From assembly GCA_013399895.1 (NCBI GenBank), contig VXBA01000881.1, positions 4,155,851 to 4,219,850 on the forward strand: a stretch of 64,000 bases of DNA, read 5' to 3'. Every line of letters starts with the position of its first letter. The first letter of the stretch is position 1. The notes under the pieces were generated by a model that saw only the letters and a list, made by a program, of their open reading frames with translations, did no database searches and was not told the DNA's origin. Both the position numbers and the translations under genes were made by a program. This document shows positions 13,701 through 26,700 of this stretch, one piece after another. This DNA is from Serilophus lunatus (lineage: Eukaryota > Chordata > Aves > Passeriformes > Eurylaimidae).

Positions 13701-16700
13701 ATATTTCAATGTTGCATCCAGAAGTAGTCCAAAATTTCCCTGTTACTCCAGGGATATTCAGATTTGTGTTTGTCTTTTAGGTCTTCCCAGGATCATGAAG
13801 ATGACAGAACCACAAAACTGGGAATGCATTAACTCTGATGTCTGTCCCTTGCATTGATACTCAGGCTGCTTCTTCTCAGGCCATTATGAACCAAACACAG
13901 AATCCTGTCCCATCAATCTCACACCCCAGGTGGGACTCTTTTTCAGAAAGGTATTTGGGCTAAGCCTAAGATACCTGTGCTTTGCCCTTGCACTGTCTTT
14001 CTCTGCAGGAATTTTTGCAAAATAGTCCCACTGACTGAACACAGTTTGTAAAATACAAATTGTGTCAAACTACACAGTTACAGGGCACTTCTGCCCCCTG
14101 CTCTGAGCCTATTGGGTGGCATTTTTAGGTGTCACACCAGGCATACATTATACCCATCTGCATGAGTGGTCTCATTTCCTTACGTTTACAGCCCGCAAAA
14201 ACGATGAATAAACTTGGACTTTATGATATTTTCCAGTAAATTTCAGATTTGTAACTTGGCAGAGGGAGCCATTGTATTTAACCACCTGTGCAGACATTAA
14301 CTAAACACTTGAGCTTTACAACCAAGAAAACACAAAGTGCTAACACTGCTTAGATGGATGTTTGGGTACCTTCCAACTCTTAGCAAGGCAAGGTTGTGAA
14401 TGTGCAGCACCTTCAGGGTCTCTGGTCTCCCTTACCATGCAAGGATGTGGGAGTGCTGACTTGTGCAGGAGGATTTATAGTTTTAGAGCCATTCCCAGGC
14501 AGGAACCCCTGCAAGGAAAGGCGCACACAGGGCTTTGGGGAGGTCACAGCCTCTCTGTGCTGTGCTTACCTGACAAAGGTTGCTCCCAAACTGGAAGGCA
14601 CAGAGATTTCCCATCTAACCCCAACAGGAGTTTCCACTCGTGTTATTGTTAATATTTCATTGGAAAACACTCCCAAGCCTGAACAAAGCAAGAACTTTAT
14701 TCTGTGAGGGACTTCTCATGCACTTGGTCACGAGTGGTCCCATCCCAAAGAGCTGTGAGATGTACTGGCAGCAAACAGAAGAAAAACTTCTTTAACCACA
14801 TTTCATAGAGGGCAAGTTTAAACTCAGAGACAGTAAGTGACTTACTGATGGCTGCACAAGTCACTGGCAGTACACCAATTTTCAAGTCACCTGGTACACC
14901 AATTTCAAGATCCATGCCTTAACTCCAGCATTATGCTTAGCTGCTGCTGGAGAAATAAAGCCCATAAGAATTGGCTGTAGAAAAACACACAAATTCTTCC
15001 AAACTGAAGACATAACACAGAGGAAAGCAGCAGAACTGCACACAAAGCCAATCCATACCATACCCTGGCCCTTCTGGGACTTTCTCCTAATCCTTGTTGT
15101 TTAACATTCCAGGGACTTTGATTTCAGAGTTGTCAAGTTTCAATTAATTTTCTCTATTCTGTTAGGCCCTGATCTACCTCCTTTCTCCCGTGGAACCCAT
15201 GGAAGTGTTGTGCCCACAACACTCTGGACTGCACAGAAGCAGCACCACCTTTAAGTCCAGGGCTAGGGTTAGGGACAGCACTCCCAGGCTGAAGCTGATG
15301 TCCTTTCCATCAGCTGCCCTGGGCTTGGCTGGACCTTCCCAAACACAGATCCCTGTGCCTGTTGCACTACACAGAAAACTTGTGTCATTATAAGGCTCTT
15401 CCCTTGTAAATCAGAGCTGAGAAGCCCCTGTTAAATGGTCAGTTCAGAGTCAGTACAAATAAACTGACATTGCTCGAAAGTGAGATCATTGGCAATTTAT
15501 TCCTGCCCGAGCCCTACCAGAAAGAAAACAGTGTTTCATGTTGGGGCTTTTTTCCTCCTCTCTCTCACTCTCATTTCTCATCTCTTTGCTATTTCCATGT
15601 GCTTCCCACCACACTGTGATTAATCTTTTCTAAGGCCTGAGGGACTGAAGTAAAGAGGTAAGTCAGACTGTATCAAAGACCCTACACAGAGGCAGCCAGC
15701 ATCTGCCCCAGCCTTTGTGGGGCTGCAGCATTCCAAGAAACATTTTCCATCTTCAGAACTTATAGACTCACAACTTTTACAGCTCATTAGTAAATCATTA
15801 ATGAGATATTCCCCTTACCTCTCAACAAGCTCCTTGCTGCCTTCCCCCAGACCAACCCTAAAATCCTGTGAAAAGGAGCATTTTGTGTTTAAGGCACTCT
15901 TCATGCCCAACTCCTTTTCTTCCACTCCCCAGCCCAACGTTTTCCAAGAGGTAAATTCAAACCACTAAAGCTACTTCAGGGAGGTGCAGAGCTGGAGCCA
16001 ACCTGCTTGGCACAAGTCAGGGGTTTACCACACTCTGCAGCATACACCCCATGCCTAAATTCTGGCTTTCTAGAAAAAAAAAAAAAAAACACCATGAAAA
16101 TTTGAAGAGTTGAAGCCCTGGTGAAAGTCTGAGAGATGCTTGACTCCAGCACAGATCCTAAATCTACACAAGGACCTTGCCAGTCTGGCCATCAATGTGA
16201 ACTCCAGTGATGAACAGGGTCAGCTTCTGTTATGTGTGTCAGCAAAAGCTGTTCCAGTGGAGGCACAGAAAAGCACATTTATCATCACTTTTCATACACT
16301 GAATAATTATCAACATCAGCAGAAGCAGTTTCTGTCAGGATAAATTATGCCTGTTGGATGAGGATCCTGGAAGCACAGGTGAATTAGAGGAACAGGTGTA
16401 AAATAGGTCTTGAGCTTCTGTATTGAGAAACAATATGATATTTTCAAAGGAACAGTTGCAGAAGTGTTCTGTACAACACAGAAAAGTACTTCAGGAGCCC
16501 AACACTTTATTGTTGTGCTTAAAAAGAAATGGACTCTCACCAGGAACCCAACTGCAAGAAAATCTTCCACTGTATTTACAAAGATTTGAGTTCTCTGTCA
16601 GATCCAAATATACTTGGCTTTAAGCAAAGAAAAGTTTAGAGAAATGGGTTGACTTGTGGCTTCTAGTTTTCTTTACTTTTTATTAAATAAAAGCATCTCC

Positions 16701-18630
16701 CATATGAACCTTGTGGCATTTTAAAACTTATTCCTGTGCCTGCCATAGTCTCAGAGTATCTGCAACCATTTACAGTGTTTTGGTGTGGTCATTCCTGCAA
16801 AATTATCAATAATCTCTCACTGTTTGACTGTATCCCTGAAGTCTGAGCTGCTGACACCTTCTGATTGAAACCAGAATTCCCTGATGAAGGAAAAAGGCTG
16901 TCCCTGGTTTGAAAGAGAAGTCAGAAAGTATTAAGTTGCTGAAAGATTAGAAGTAAAAGCAAAGAACTCCAAGTATGTTATATATTTCAATATCACAGGG
17001 AATATGGTGCTTGGCCACAAGGTTTTCACATATCACTGATAATAATGGGACACATAAGGGCTAAGCCTGAGTCAAAAAGCATCAGTGCCTGGAAGATGAT
17101 TAGAAATTCAGAGTTCAACTTAGTTTTGTGTTTTAAATGTAAATCCAAACCAATTATATTCCACATAGATTTGTCTAAGGAATTTTAACAAAGATCTTGT
17201 CAACACTGGAATAGTTCACTCAGGACATTGCCTCCCTTGACATGACCCTTCTCAGACTCTTCCAGAGATCCTCTCATGCCTGAGAGTTGGGAGAACGTGC
17301 TTAGATCTCAGCTAGGATGTAGAGTTAATTTTGGCACAGGGCAGGAACTGCAGCTTTGGTTATTCAGAGTAGACAGGCCAATGTTCTTACAACAGGGCAG
17401 TGGTCAAGTGCCGCATGAATGAGGAGCTTGTATTCCTTGTATCCCTTTCAAATGGGAGAAAGAAAAGAAATCATTGTCAAGATGGATGTTGCCCTACAGC
17501 ATCTCAGGAAAGAGGAATTGCTGAACAGGCAGTTTCTGGTGCTGGTAAAGAATGATGGGACCACATTTCAATGACATCACATCACATTTCTCCACATTTC
17601 CCTGCTGCTCTTTTGCCCCTTCTTCTCATTTTTCAGTCAAACCTGGGCTAAGGGCAGAAAGTTTACCCTTTTCCGTAGAATTGAGTAATAATTATTGAGT
17701 AATATTTACAGGTACAGGAATTAAAACCCAGCAAGGCAATGTCTTGTGCATTCTTGTGAAGTATCCAACACTCTTGCCACAAACTTGTCAAAATTTATCT
17801 AATTGAACATTGAATCCCACAGATTCCCACCTTAATAAATGAACACAGCAGTTGTAAGTCAGCAGAAGGGAAAAAACTCTTTGTGATGTGTTACTTTGAG
17901 AACATTGAGATGGCAGCTGGCAGTCTCTTCTTTTTAAGATACTACTGAGATGTCAAATTTATTCAATGGAAAACTACACAGAAAAGCAAAATATTTCTTT
18001 ACTTGCCAAAGTGCAGAGAGGGAAACCAGACAAGATTGAAATCAGCAATTTCACCCTGACAGTGACATCAAATCCTTCCTAATGGAACCACACACAACAT
18101 AAAAGTGATCTATTGCCAGGATGGAATTGTTCTGGTTGATTCCAAATCAAACTAATTCCAATACCAAAGTACAGTTGGTGGAGCCCTTGTTTATGTATGG
18201 CAAGAATTAAATCCAGAACAACTATTTGTTTGAAATTTCATATTTCGTCTTGACATAAAAGTTCTTTGAGATTTCCCTTCTTTAATCTTCCTGTGTTTTA
18301 GTAGGGCCTGAACTGTCTGGTCATTATCTGCAAAGATGGACTGAAACCACCACACTGCTGTGCTGGAAGAGCTAACATCAGGATGTACTTGTTCCCCGAA
18401 GTGCTGGTGAAGACAAAACCAGGAGATTTTTCAGGGAAGTTGCAAGATCCAGGCCCCTTTCCATCATTCCTGGTAATGGTCTCCTCTGTGTCCATCTCCC
18501 TGCCCAAGGATCCAGCACACACCCCACTGCCTGTCCCTTTCCCCAGGTCTTTTGTTCCCTCCATCACCTCTTTGGGGCACAGAGTTGTTACCTCTTTGTG
18601 TCCCCAAGTCCCTCACAGGTTCAACACCTT
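10741..18630. other. Unique noncoding sequence, about 7.9 kb
   Basis: No gene recognised. A pure A tract lies at about 16073-16089 and a short tandem duplication near 14.87 kb (separate entry). At 12540-12585 the phrase 'gaattcaatggaaacctttc' followed by 'caatgggcttcac' resembles a very old interspersed repeat common in sauropsid genomes, but this is from memory and weak. Open frames reach about 137 codons but overlap on both strands and carry no visible domain. Confidence 0.55.
14861..14909. repeat. Imperfect tandem duplication, two units (26 and 23 bases)
   Basis: Unit 1 (14861-14886) and unit 2 (14887-14909) share 'tcac(t)gg', then 'tacaccaatt(t)tcaag'. They differ by small indels. This looks like an old local replication-slippage duplication in unique sequence. 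Confidence 0.75.
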
Positions 18631-18739
18631 CCCATGGATGTGGCACTCAGGGACTTTGTTTAGTGCTGGACTTGGCAGTGGTAGGTTTAGGGTTGGATTT
18701 GATCTTAGAGGTCTTTTCTAACCTAAATGATTCTATGAC
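18631..18739 (+). repeat. CR1 LINE 3' end, first of a tandem pair
   Basis: Plus-strand CR1 3' terminus. It has 'gatgtggcactcagggactt', then 'ggttggatttgatcttagag' and 'cttttctaacctaaatgatt', ending 'ctatgaca'. It is 5'-truncated. A second CR1 3' end in the same orientation begins about 40 bases downstream. Confidence 0.85.
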
Positions 18740-18778
18740 AGAGGTGAGGGCACAGAATGGGGGACATGCTACTGGGAG

Positions 18779-18876
18779 ACCTGGTGTAGTGGAAGGTGTC
18801 CCTGTCCATGGCAGGGAAGTTGAAAACAAATGACCTTTAAGGTCCCTTCCAACTCAAACCATTAGAGGCCCCTATG
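18779..18876 (+). repeat. CR1 LINE 3' end, second of a tandem pair
   Basis: Plus-strand CR1. 'cctggtgtagtggaaggtgt' and 'ccctgtccatggcagg' are followed by 'ttaaggtcccttccaactca' and 'aaccatta'. It belongs to a different CR1 3' subtype from the copy just upstream ('ggtgtccctgccc...' versus 'gatgtggcact...'), so the two are probably separate insertions and not one duplicated element. Confidence 0.85.
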
Positions 18877-21800
18877 ACAGACATCAGCTCAGGCACAAAC
18901 ACCCCTGCCATCCACACCATACAAGCAGGCCAAAGAGAAAGTAGACATGAGAACATCCAGGAAATAGGCAAGATCCATAGTGTGAGAACAGAAGTAGAAA
19001 CAAAGGGGTACATTAGGAATAAATAGCTTTGAATTAGGCCATGGCTGTGCAAACCAGATGAAGCAAAATCAGCTACAACTATTTAACAGCCAAGCAAAGT
19101 CTGCCCAATAAGTGATATTTGTGTTTCAAAGGCCCCAAAGCAACCTATTTTGCTATTTTATTTCTTTAAACATGTTTTATTTTTTTTTTGAGGGAAAGGG
19201 TAATTTAGCTCAAGTTTTCCTTAGATTTTTCTTTAGTGTTTTTGGGGAAGAGAATCATCTTTTCAGGAAAGTTATTAAAAGAGCAAGCCATATATGCTCA
19301 ATTAAAATTTTAAATAAGATATGAATTCATTTGCAAAATGTGAAATACTAATAACCTTGGCATATTTTATTCAGATGCACTTTAAGAACAATCCTTTTTC
19401 TCCATAAAAAGCATTTTCAATGAACGAATTAAATCAGCTCTATTAACAGTTTTGGAAACAGGAATGTGGTTATGAAGACGATTCCAGCCAGAAAAGAGCA
19501 GACGTTTGTAGGGGAAAATTAAGGGAATGTAAATCATTTTCCAATAAATATTCCATGCAGAATATTCTATTCTGTGATATACAACACTGTCTTTTTCCAG
19601 AGATATTGCATTCTCTCCCTGTGGATGCTGAAAAGGATTGCAGCATTAAGTTTCAATCCATTGTTAACAAAACTCCAAGCCTGTTCCTACTTTTGATTCA
19701 ATCCACTTAGAACAGCAGGCTGAGCTTTTCTAATCTCATTTTAATTTGCCATGGAGGACTAAGTGTCCAAAATCCTTGTGAGAGGGCTGGAAATTTCAGG
19801 TTGTAGGATGCAACAACATGATTCCAAGTCAATGGAGAAAGACAATCATTCAGACTTGGTCCCTTAATGGCTTCAGAACATGCCCTGAATTACCATGGTT
19901 CTCATAAAGCAGAATATCATTCTGCCCATATCAGGCCTCCAAAAGCAGTTAATTCTCAGCCTTTGGAAGGAGCAGGATCACAAGAGAATGGTCTCACATT
20001 CCCAGCTCCCTGTTAATAGGAAGAAGGGCTGCTTTTCCTCAGCTTGCTCTTGACGATGCCAGTTTGGAGACTCCTGTGCCATGTCATCTTTCCAGAATTG
20101 GAATATCCAATAACTGCCTGAATCGTACCCCGTGCATCCTGTGCATGATAATAATTCCCTATTTTTTTTTCTTGACCTGCCCTGCCCTATCTGCACCACC
20201 CCACACCTTCTTCGTTTTTCTGTCCCTCTCTGTGCCTAGCAGGTCAACAGGGAGTTGGCAATCTGGGCAGATTCACTACCTCCTCACTGGCTTTCATCTT
20301 CCCCCCAAAAACACCCAGATAAACAAAGAAACCCAAACCCATAAAACCAAAAGTAATAAGCAAAAAGGCATCCCAGGCATTTGGTGTCTCAAGACCCTTC
20401 CACTCAGGCCTTGTTCTTGTAGATCTCGTCCTGGATATTTCACCAAATTTCTCCCACCAATTCCAGAAGTGCCCTAGTAGTGTTCCAGGAATCAGATGTT
20501 TGGGGACAACCTCAAGACTTGTTCAGGTAGCCCACATCCTCCTTCAAAATCCACCCCTTAACCTGCAATCTCATTCTCCTGTTGTACTTTACCTCCTTCC
20601 CTCGAAACCTTTTCTTTACGATGACAGGGAAACATTCCTTTCCAATGTTAATGGCATAAATACAGGAAATTCTTGCTTCGTGTTAAAATGAAGGTTTACA
20701 GTAATGGTTCAGTCCAGTGATCAGAAAAAAGACAAATATATTTTACTAGTTTGTGCTTGACCCCCTACACAAAGACTCACAATAATCACAGAAGTCACAG
20801 TCAACAACTCAAGGAACAATTCCAGTATCCCAGCACCCAAAGCACCCCCAGCCCTGTCCCCAGCACTGCTCAGTACCTCTCCTCAGCAGCTTTATTCTTC
20901 AGACTTAATGAGACAGATGCAAACAGCAGGCACTTATTCTCTAATTAACCAATTTGGCTGCCACTTTATGATCATTAACCCCATGTTGCTGGGTCAAGAC
21001 TGCACACAAAATATTCCTTTTTTCCCTGCACTCTCTCCCTCTCAATCCTCATGTATTCCAGGCTTTGAAATCAGCCGCTTCCCTCCTTTCTCTGAGTACA
21101 AACCATCTTTGCTCACTCACTGCAGCACCTTACATGACATATTCTTGAGATCTAAAAATAGGCTTGTTAGATTATTTGACAGTCAAAAACTAAATGAAAT
21201 TGGAAGTAGTAATTATTTTCTTGATTATTTAATGTGGGCCAGACTTTTATCAAAATATTTTGACATGAGAAAATTTGTGAAAATAAATAGGCAATCAGAG
21301 AGTCATTGCTAACGGAAAAGAGATTTTTTTTCAAGGAAAGAAGTATATATTATCTGTCACTGCCATGTGAGAGTCTCATGCTTTAAGAGATGATGTGTTA
21401 ACAGCACTTTCTCTAAAAGACAGCCCAACAGACACATCAACATCATCGGATGACAGATTCATGCAGTGCCACACTGAACATGGCAGAAACACTCCACTGC
21501 ACAAAGATTAATGAACTTGGGAGTATTTAGGAGTTCCTGGGGGGCAGAGACTGGTGTGTCTGAGACAGCTCTCAGTTCAGCTTGCTAAGATCCCTAATTA
21601 CTAGTCTAAAAATGCTGAGAAATATCACCATCATCCACCCTCCTCCTTTCTGATCCTACAAACTCTGGAAAACCTCCACAGGGAAGCCAGAGGGCACTTG
21701 CTTTTCTAAGTGTTCATGTCAGAGATGAAGGAGAGAGCTTGACAATACAGTGCCATCTACCAGGTCAGTACTTTGCCTAAGCTTGTGTAGTTTCACCTCA

Positions 21801-23668
21801 TGGCCTTCACCCTTCTAGAAAGGACATCTCAGCCAGATCTCTGTCATGGCTGGTTATGCTCATTCTGACTTGCCAGTTGTACTCTGAGTCAGTGAGTGCC
21901 AATGTTAGTGGAGCATTTCTTGTTTCATGTCCAGGCAAACCTGTCTTTCAAGTTCTTATTATGGAGAGTCTTGGGATCTGCAACAGATCAGCTGTTCAGT
22001 GTTAACTAGGAATACACAGAGCCAGTTTGTCATAGCACAAACAGCTGCTAGAATTATTTGCTTCTTCTTTCTTAAAAAGAGGAGGAAGAACATATGAAAT
22101 GGATTTTATCTGCGTTAGGGATAATATTAATATGATTTTCCTATGCTTGTCTCTTTTTTGGAACTGGTTGACATAACATTTCCTAGAAATACTCTCCATA
22201 TGCACACCAGTTATTCCACCAGCTCCACCAGCAAGACATTTCAGCTGGGGGTGATTGGGAGGCAGTGGGAGGAGGGACCCATCCTCACATTTGTTGACAC
22301 CAACAAACACCAAGATGGGCTGTGGCTGAGCCAGGTGAATTGTTCCAAAACAGCAGGACAACTCCCATCAGACTTACACAAACTAGATCTGGAAAGATTA
22401 CGTTCAGCACAGAAAACACACACCTCAATTTGGAAAGGCCTCGTTTAGCATCTGGTGTGGTGTGTCAGATTCCATTTGAGATACTGGGCTCCAGAGACCA
22501 GTGGGAGAAAACAACACACTCCAGAGTACATGTGTAACATGAGGAGTTAATCCCACACAGGCATTCATCTTTTCAAAGCAGAGATTTCTGACAGTTTTGG
22601 AAAGCATGCTTACAATTTCCATAATGTTTGAAAACATACAGACACTTTCTCTCAGTGTCATAGCGTCTTGAACTTCTGAGACCCTTTTCGTGACACCATA
22701 AACTTCTCCTTGGAAGCACAGTATGATGTCAGAGGATGTAACAGTACAAGAGGTGAAGAGGAAAGCTGTGGGAGCATTCAAATAACTTTTGCTGGCCTAA
22801 AAAAGAAATAAAATAAAAACTGAAATTTGATCCAAGAACATTTTGTTCATTTGCTATACAGGGGTGCCTTTTGTATGAGCACAGACTGTTTTGTGGACTC
22901 TGGTCCTCTGTAGTCACCATGAAACAGAAAATATACAATGAAACTAGTGATGTGTTATCATCTAAGATTTCTATGAAAGCTATTTCTGTCTTATGTTCAC
23001 AGTGACTGCTGGTCAAATGTTCATCCACTATAACTTGGTAAAAACAGGGGTTTAAAGAATTATCACAGATATTTATAGCTTATTTTCTTTTCTCCCTTTT
23101 ATCTTTCTTGCACAGTTGGCACGATAACGCTCATTAGTGTTCAAGTGTAAGTGAAGCATCCAAAATAGTGTTTTTTAAAGCTGTTTGTTTCTCATACGTC
23201 CACCAGGGTTAAAAATATCCATGTTTTTAATAAATACATGCACTTTGATATCATTCAGGTAAGCCAATCAAGTTTTACACAAGCACAACCCAACTGCTGT
23301 ATCTGACACCTTCAGACTCGTGCCGTAGTTCCAACAGAGATTTAACGAACAAGTCAAATTTGATATAAACTTTCACAAGTTTCACAGCTCTAATCAGCAA
23401 AACAAAAGTGTGCTAGATAATTACTGAAGTGTTAAGCTGATATTTATCTCTGTAATCCCCCAGATGAAAGAATCACATTTCAGAAGGACAGTATTTTTAA
23501 TACCATAAGCAAAAATAGACATTATAGCAACTAATTGGTGGTAAACACTGAGATATTAATGAACATTGGGCTGTTCACACCTTCAGCCCTGCTTACCCTT
23601 GTGAAATTCTTCTCCTACATGACCACAGTGGCTGTCACCAAGATCAGGCTCAGGGTTAATATTCATGT
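18877..23668. other. Unique noncoding sequence
   Basis: No gene or clear interspersed repeat. T-rich tracts lie near 19178-19190 and 20161-20170. Open frames reach about 137 codons on either strand and match no known protein. A block near 23080-23300, with 'cacgataacgctcattagtg' and AT-rich flanks, has some noncoding-element texture but is not called. Confidence 0.5.
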
Positions 23669-23671
23669 CTG

Positions 23672-23754
<83 letters not shown>
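23669..23754. repeat. (CTTT)n / (AAAG)n microsatellite
   Basis: A tract of about 21 tetranucleotide units, almost uninterrupted, with one side all pyrimidine. Apparent reading frames through it (repeating FLS on one strand, KKER on the other) are products of the repeat and not genes. A tract of this purity and length is likely to vary in length between individuals. Confidence 0.98.
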
Positions 23755-26700
23755 CCACTTTCCCCCACCATTTATTTATTCCACACTCATCAACCCCTGT
23801 TCTCTCATTCCATGACAGCCTTTTCTGCTCGAAATCATCATTTTAGGAAGAAAAAGCTCACAAATAGTGTGGACTCACACGTCTGGAAAAGGTCTATACC
23901 CACACAGATAGGGCAATGTTACTAAAATAGAAAATCATACCCATCCCTGGGAGCAGCCTCCATTAAACTAAATTAAATCACAAGAAGAAATTGTGTAGGG
24001 TTGTGATTGGCTTCAGATTATGCTGAAGGGGCTGAAGCTGTGTTTGTATCTCTTCAGGACAGGCCATGATCCATCACCAAGATCTTCCTCTTGTTTCTAG
24101 CACTCCAATCCCCTGAAATTAAAAATATATTTTTAAATATAGGCAAAACATTCCTTTCCATCCATATGTCAAACAGATCAGCTGACTCAAGATTTCTGAA
24201 AAATATAATTTACCTACCACTTCAGTCGACTTATTTGTCTCCAAACACAAAATATCATTAATAACAGCACTGAGAAATCTTAAAAGGAGCTATTGCTATT
24301 ATTTTTACTCAGTTTAACCTTGCATTTTGAAAAAACTCACTAAAAACAAAGCCTCAGAAGTAGCAAAAACATTTTGGATGCCTCATTCTGGGGTTTTCAA
24401 AAGAGTTTGAGCACAGCTGTTCAGCACCTTCCATTGTATCATTATATTGATACTCACACCTACACAGCCACACAAACACTTGTGATTAAAAAATTAAATA
24501 TAAATGAAACAAAAGCTAATATCTCAGGAGGAATATGTGGGGTTTAACACTAGAATATGCCTCCATATGCCAAAGGAAGAAAAGGAGAGAACAGATGGCT
24601 TTCTTGCTTTGTCTTCAGACTGCTTTCATACTTACACTACTTTATGCTTTGGGTTAATATTTTAATCCAAACTCAGTGATTAACAATAAGGAGAGAGACA
24701 GGGGGTTGTATTTCCCTCCATAATTAGGCAGAAACAACAAGGGGAGTTCTCGGCACAGTACAGAGCAAAGAAAGCATCCATAGCTCCGTTAGCGATATTT
24801 CCAATGCACAAGGGAATAACTTTTCTTTTGATACAAGCAACAGAGATGAGAATTTAAAAAATCCTCAGATACACACAAGAAAAAAAAGTTTACAGAGTTA
24901 TTATTGAAATAAAATATCACAAGGCCTTCTTTCAGGACAAGGCTTAGCTCTTCCTTACCTTTAAACACAAGCTTATGAGCCTGATCAATTGGAGAATGAA
25001 GAAAGGGATAACATCCTATTTCAGTGCTGGAAATCTCAATGAACTTGCTCTTTTTAAGCAATCTGAGTAGAAAAGGTTCCATAAAATAAGTTGTAATATT
25101 AAGACTCCAACATCCTTGGAGAAAGTTTTATGCACCCATAGTGAGCCTGGCATGTGGAACAGAGGACACCACTCATGTCATGAGATGCAGAGACAAAATT
25201 TTAGGTAATCACATGGAAAACAAACAGAGCACACCTCTGGGAAAGACTCAAGGATTTGCAAATGGAACACAATCCAGACGTTGACCTGCTGAGTTTTCCA
25301 GGCCATGCACAGAACAATCTGGCTACCAACACCCTGGAAGTATTTTGCTTCTCTAGCTTTGAACACAACTGAGAAGCAGTCGCAAGAATGGGTGGGAAAG
25401 AACTGTTTTCTGGGAAAACACTTCAGAGTAACTTACATAGACAGCAAAAAAACTCAAAAAACAAACAACAAAATAAAACAACCCAAAACCAAAAAGAGCC
25501 CATGTCCCACAGTAATGAAGACTTTTGTGGTTTCAGACCTAAAGGCAAAACACACAGGCTTGTATGACCTAGTTCATGAGATTTAGTACACAAAAAAGCT
25601 TCATAAAAGTGACCACCATTAAGTTCACTTGAACTTAATTTAAAGACTGATGTGTAAACAGGACATAGAAAAACAACTTGTGAGAGGGTCTACAAGACTC
25701 TAGTCCCAGAATCTGCACACTCTGTCTTGGTAAGCCAGGCGTGCATCTCATCTGCTTTCCATGACATTTGTGCTCCTTAACAGCTCATGTTTATGAATGA
25801 CAGGAACATGATGGCAAATTTATTGCTGCTAGGAGAAAAAAAATAAAAAAAATACAAAGGAGGTGCCAAAACCAACAGGAGATGTGTTGTGTGCAATGTA
25901 GTAGCAGGAGCCTCCAGAATGAGCAGCCACGGCACAGAGGGATGAACAAGAGCCCTGACAGGGTGTATTTGAGGCATGGGACAAGATCTGGGGATTCAAC
26001 TCTTCACAAAAGCTCCCTCTGCTCTATTTACAGCAAAGCACAGTGATGCACAACAATCTCTCCCATCCCTTCCTCTTCCCTCCTGGAAGCACAGGAATTG
26101 CCATGGATACTGACTGGTGGCCCAAGAAATCTAATAACCTGCTGTCAGCAGTAGCTGGTGCTCAGTGCTACAAAGGCAAAACACAGCAGGTCTGCCCAGG
26201 CAGTTATAGAACAGCCAGTCCAGAGGGAAAGTTTGCCCCAAATCCCTTTTGCCACTTGATATTGGCTTATGGCTTCAGTAGCAGCAGGCTCAGCCCCTGC
26301 TCTAGGAAGTGTTTGAACACAAACACAGCATTAAATGTAGGGTTGTGGGCACATGCTCAGATCTGCCAGACTTCAATGGAACAGAGGGTTTCCCTGATCA
26401 GACCCCGGGCTCAAGTCTGAGAGCTTGCTCTTTCCCTCTTCTGTGAATAACACCAGTTCCTGGCACATAATGACAACACAAATACAAATACAGTTCTTGG
26501 TCTGCCTTATTAGGGACACAAATCTACTCTGGAGAGACTCACAGACTTTCTATGAGTTGCCCCGGTCCAGATCCTAACTGGATATCCCTGCAAATACATT
26601 CCTTGCAAAAGCAGATAACCTCCAAGAAGAAGATATTTAAACTGGAGTGGCCTGGGGGTAGAATTTGATATGGTTATCACTGGCTTTAGCCAGACTTCAA

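Noticed and set aside
14092..14104. 'tgccccctgctct', CTCF-like on the minus strand
   Set aside because: The GGGGGCA half matches but the CC of the other half does not. Too weak to list.
15260..15275. 'ggctagggttagggac', telomere-like
   Set aside because: There are fewer than two full TTAGGG units, so it is not an interstitial telomeric array.
23535..23925. Open frames with repeating FLS or KKER residues
   Set aside because: They are translations of the (CTTT)n microsatellite in different frames and strands, with no unique coding sequence.
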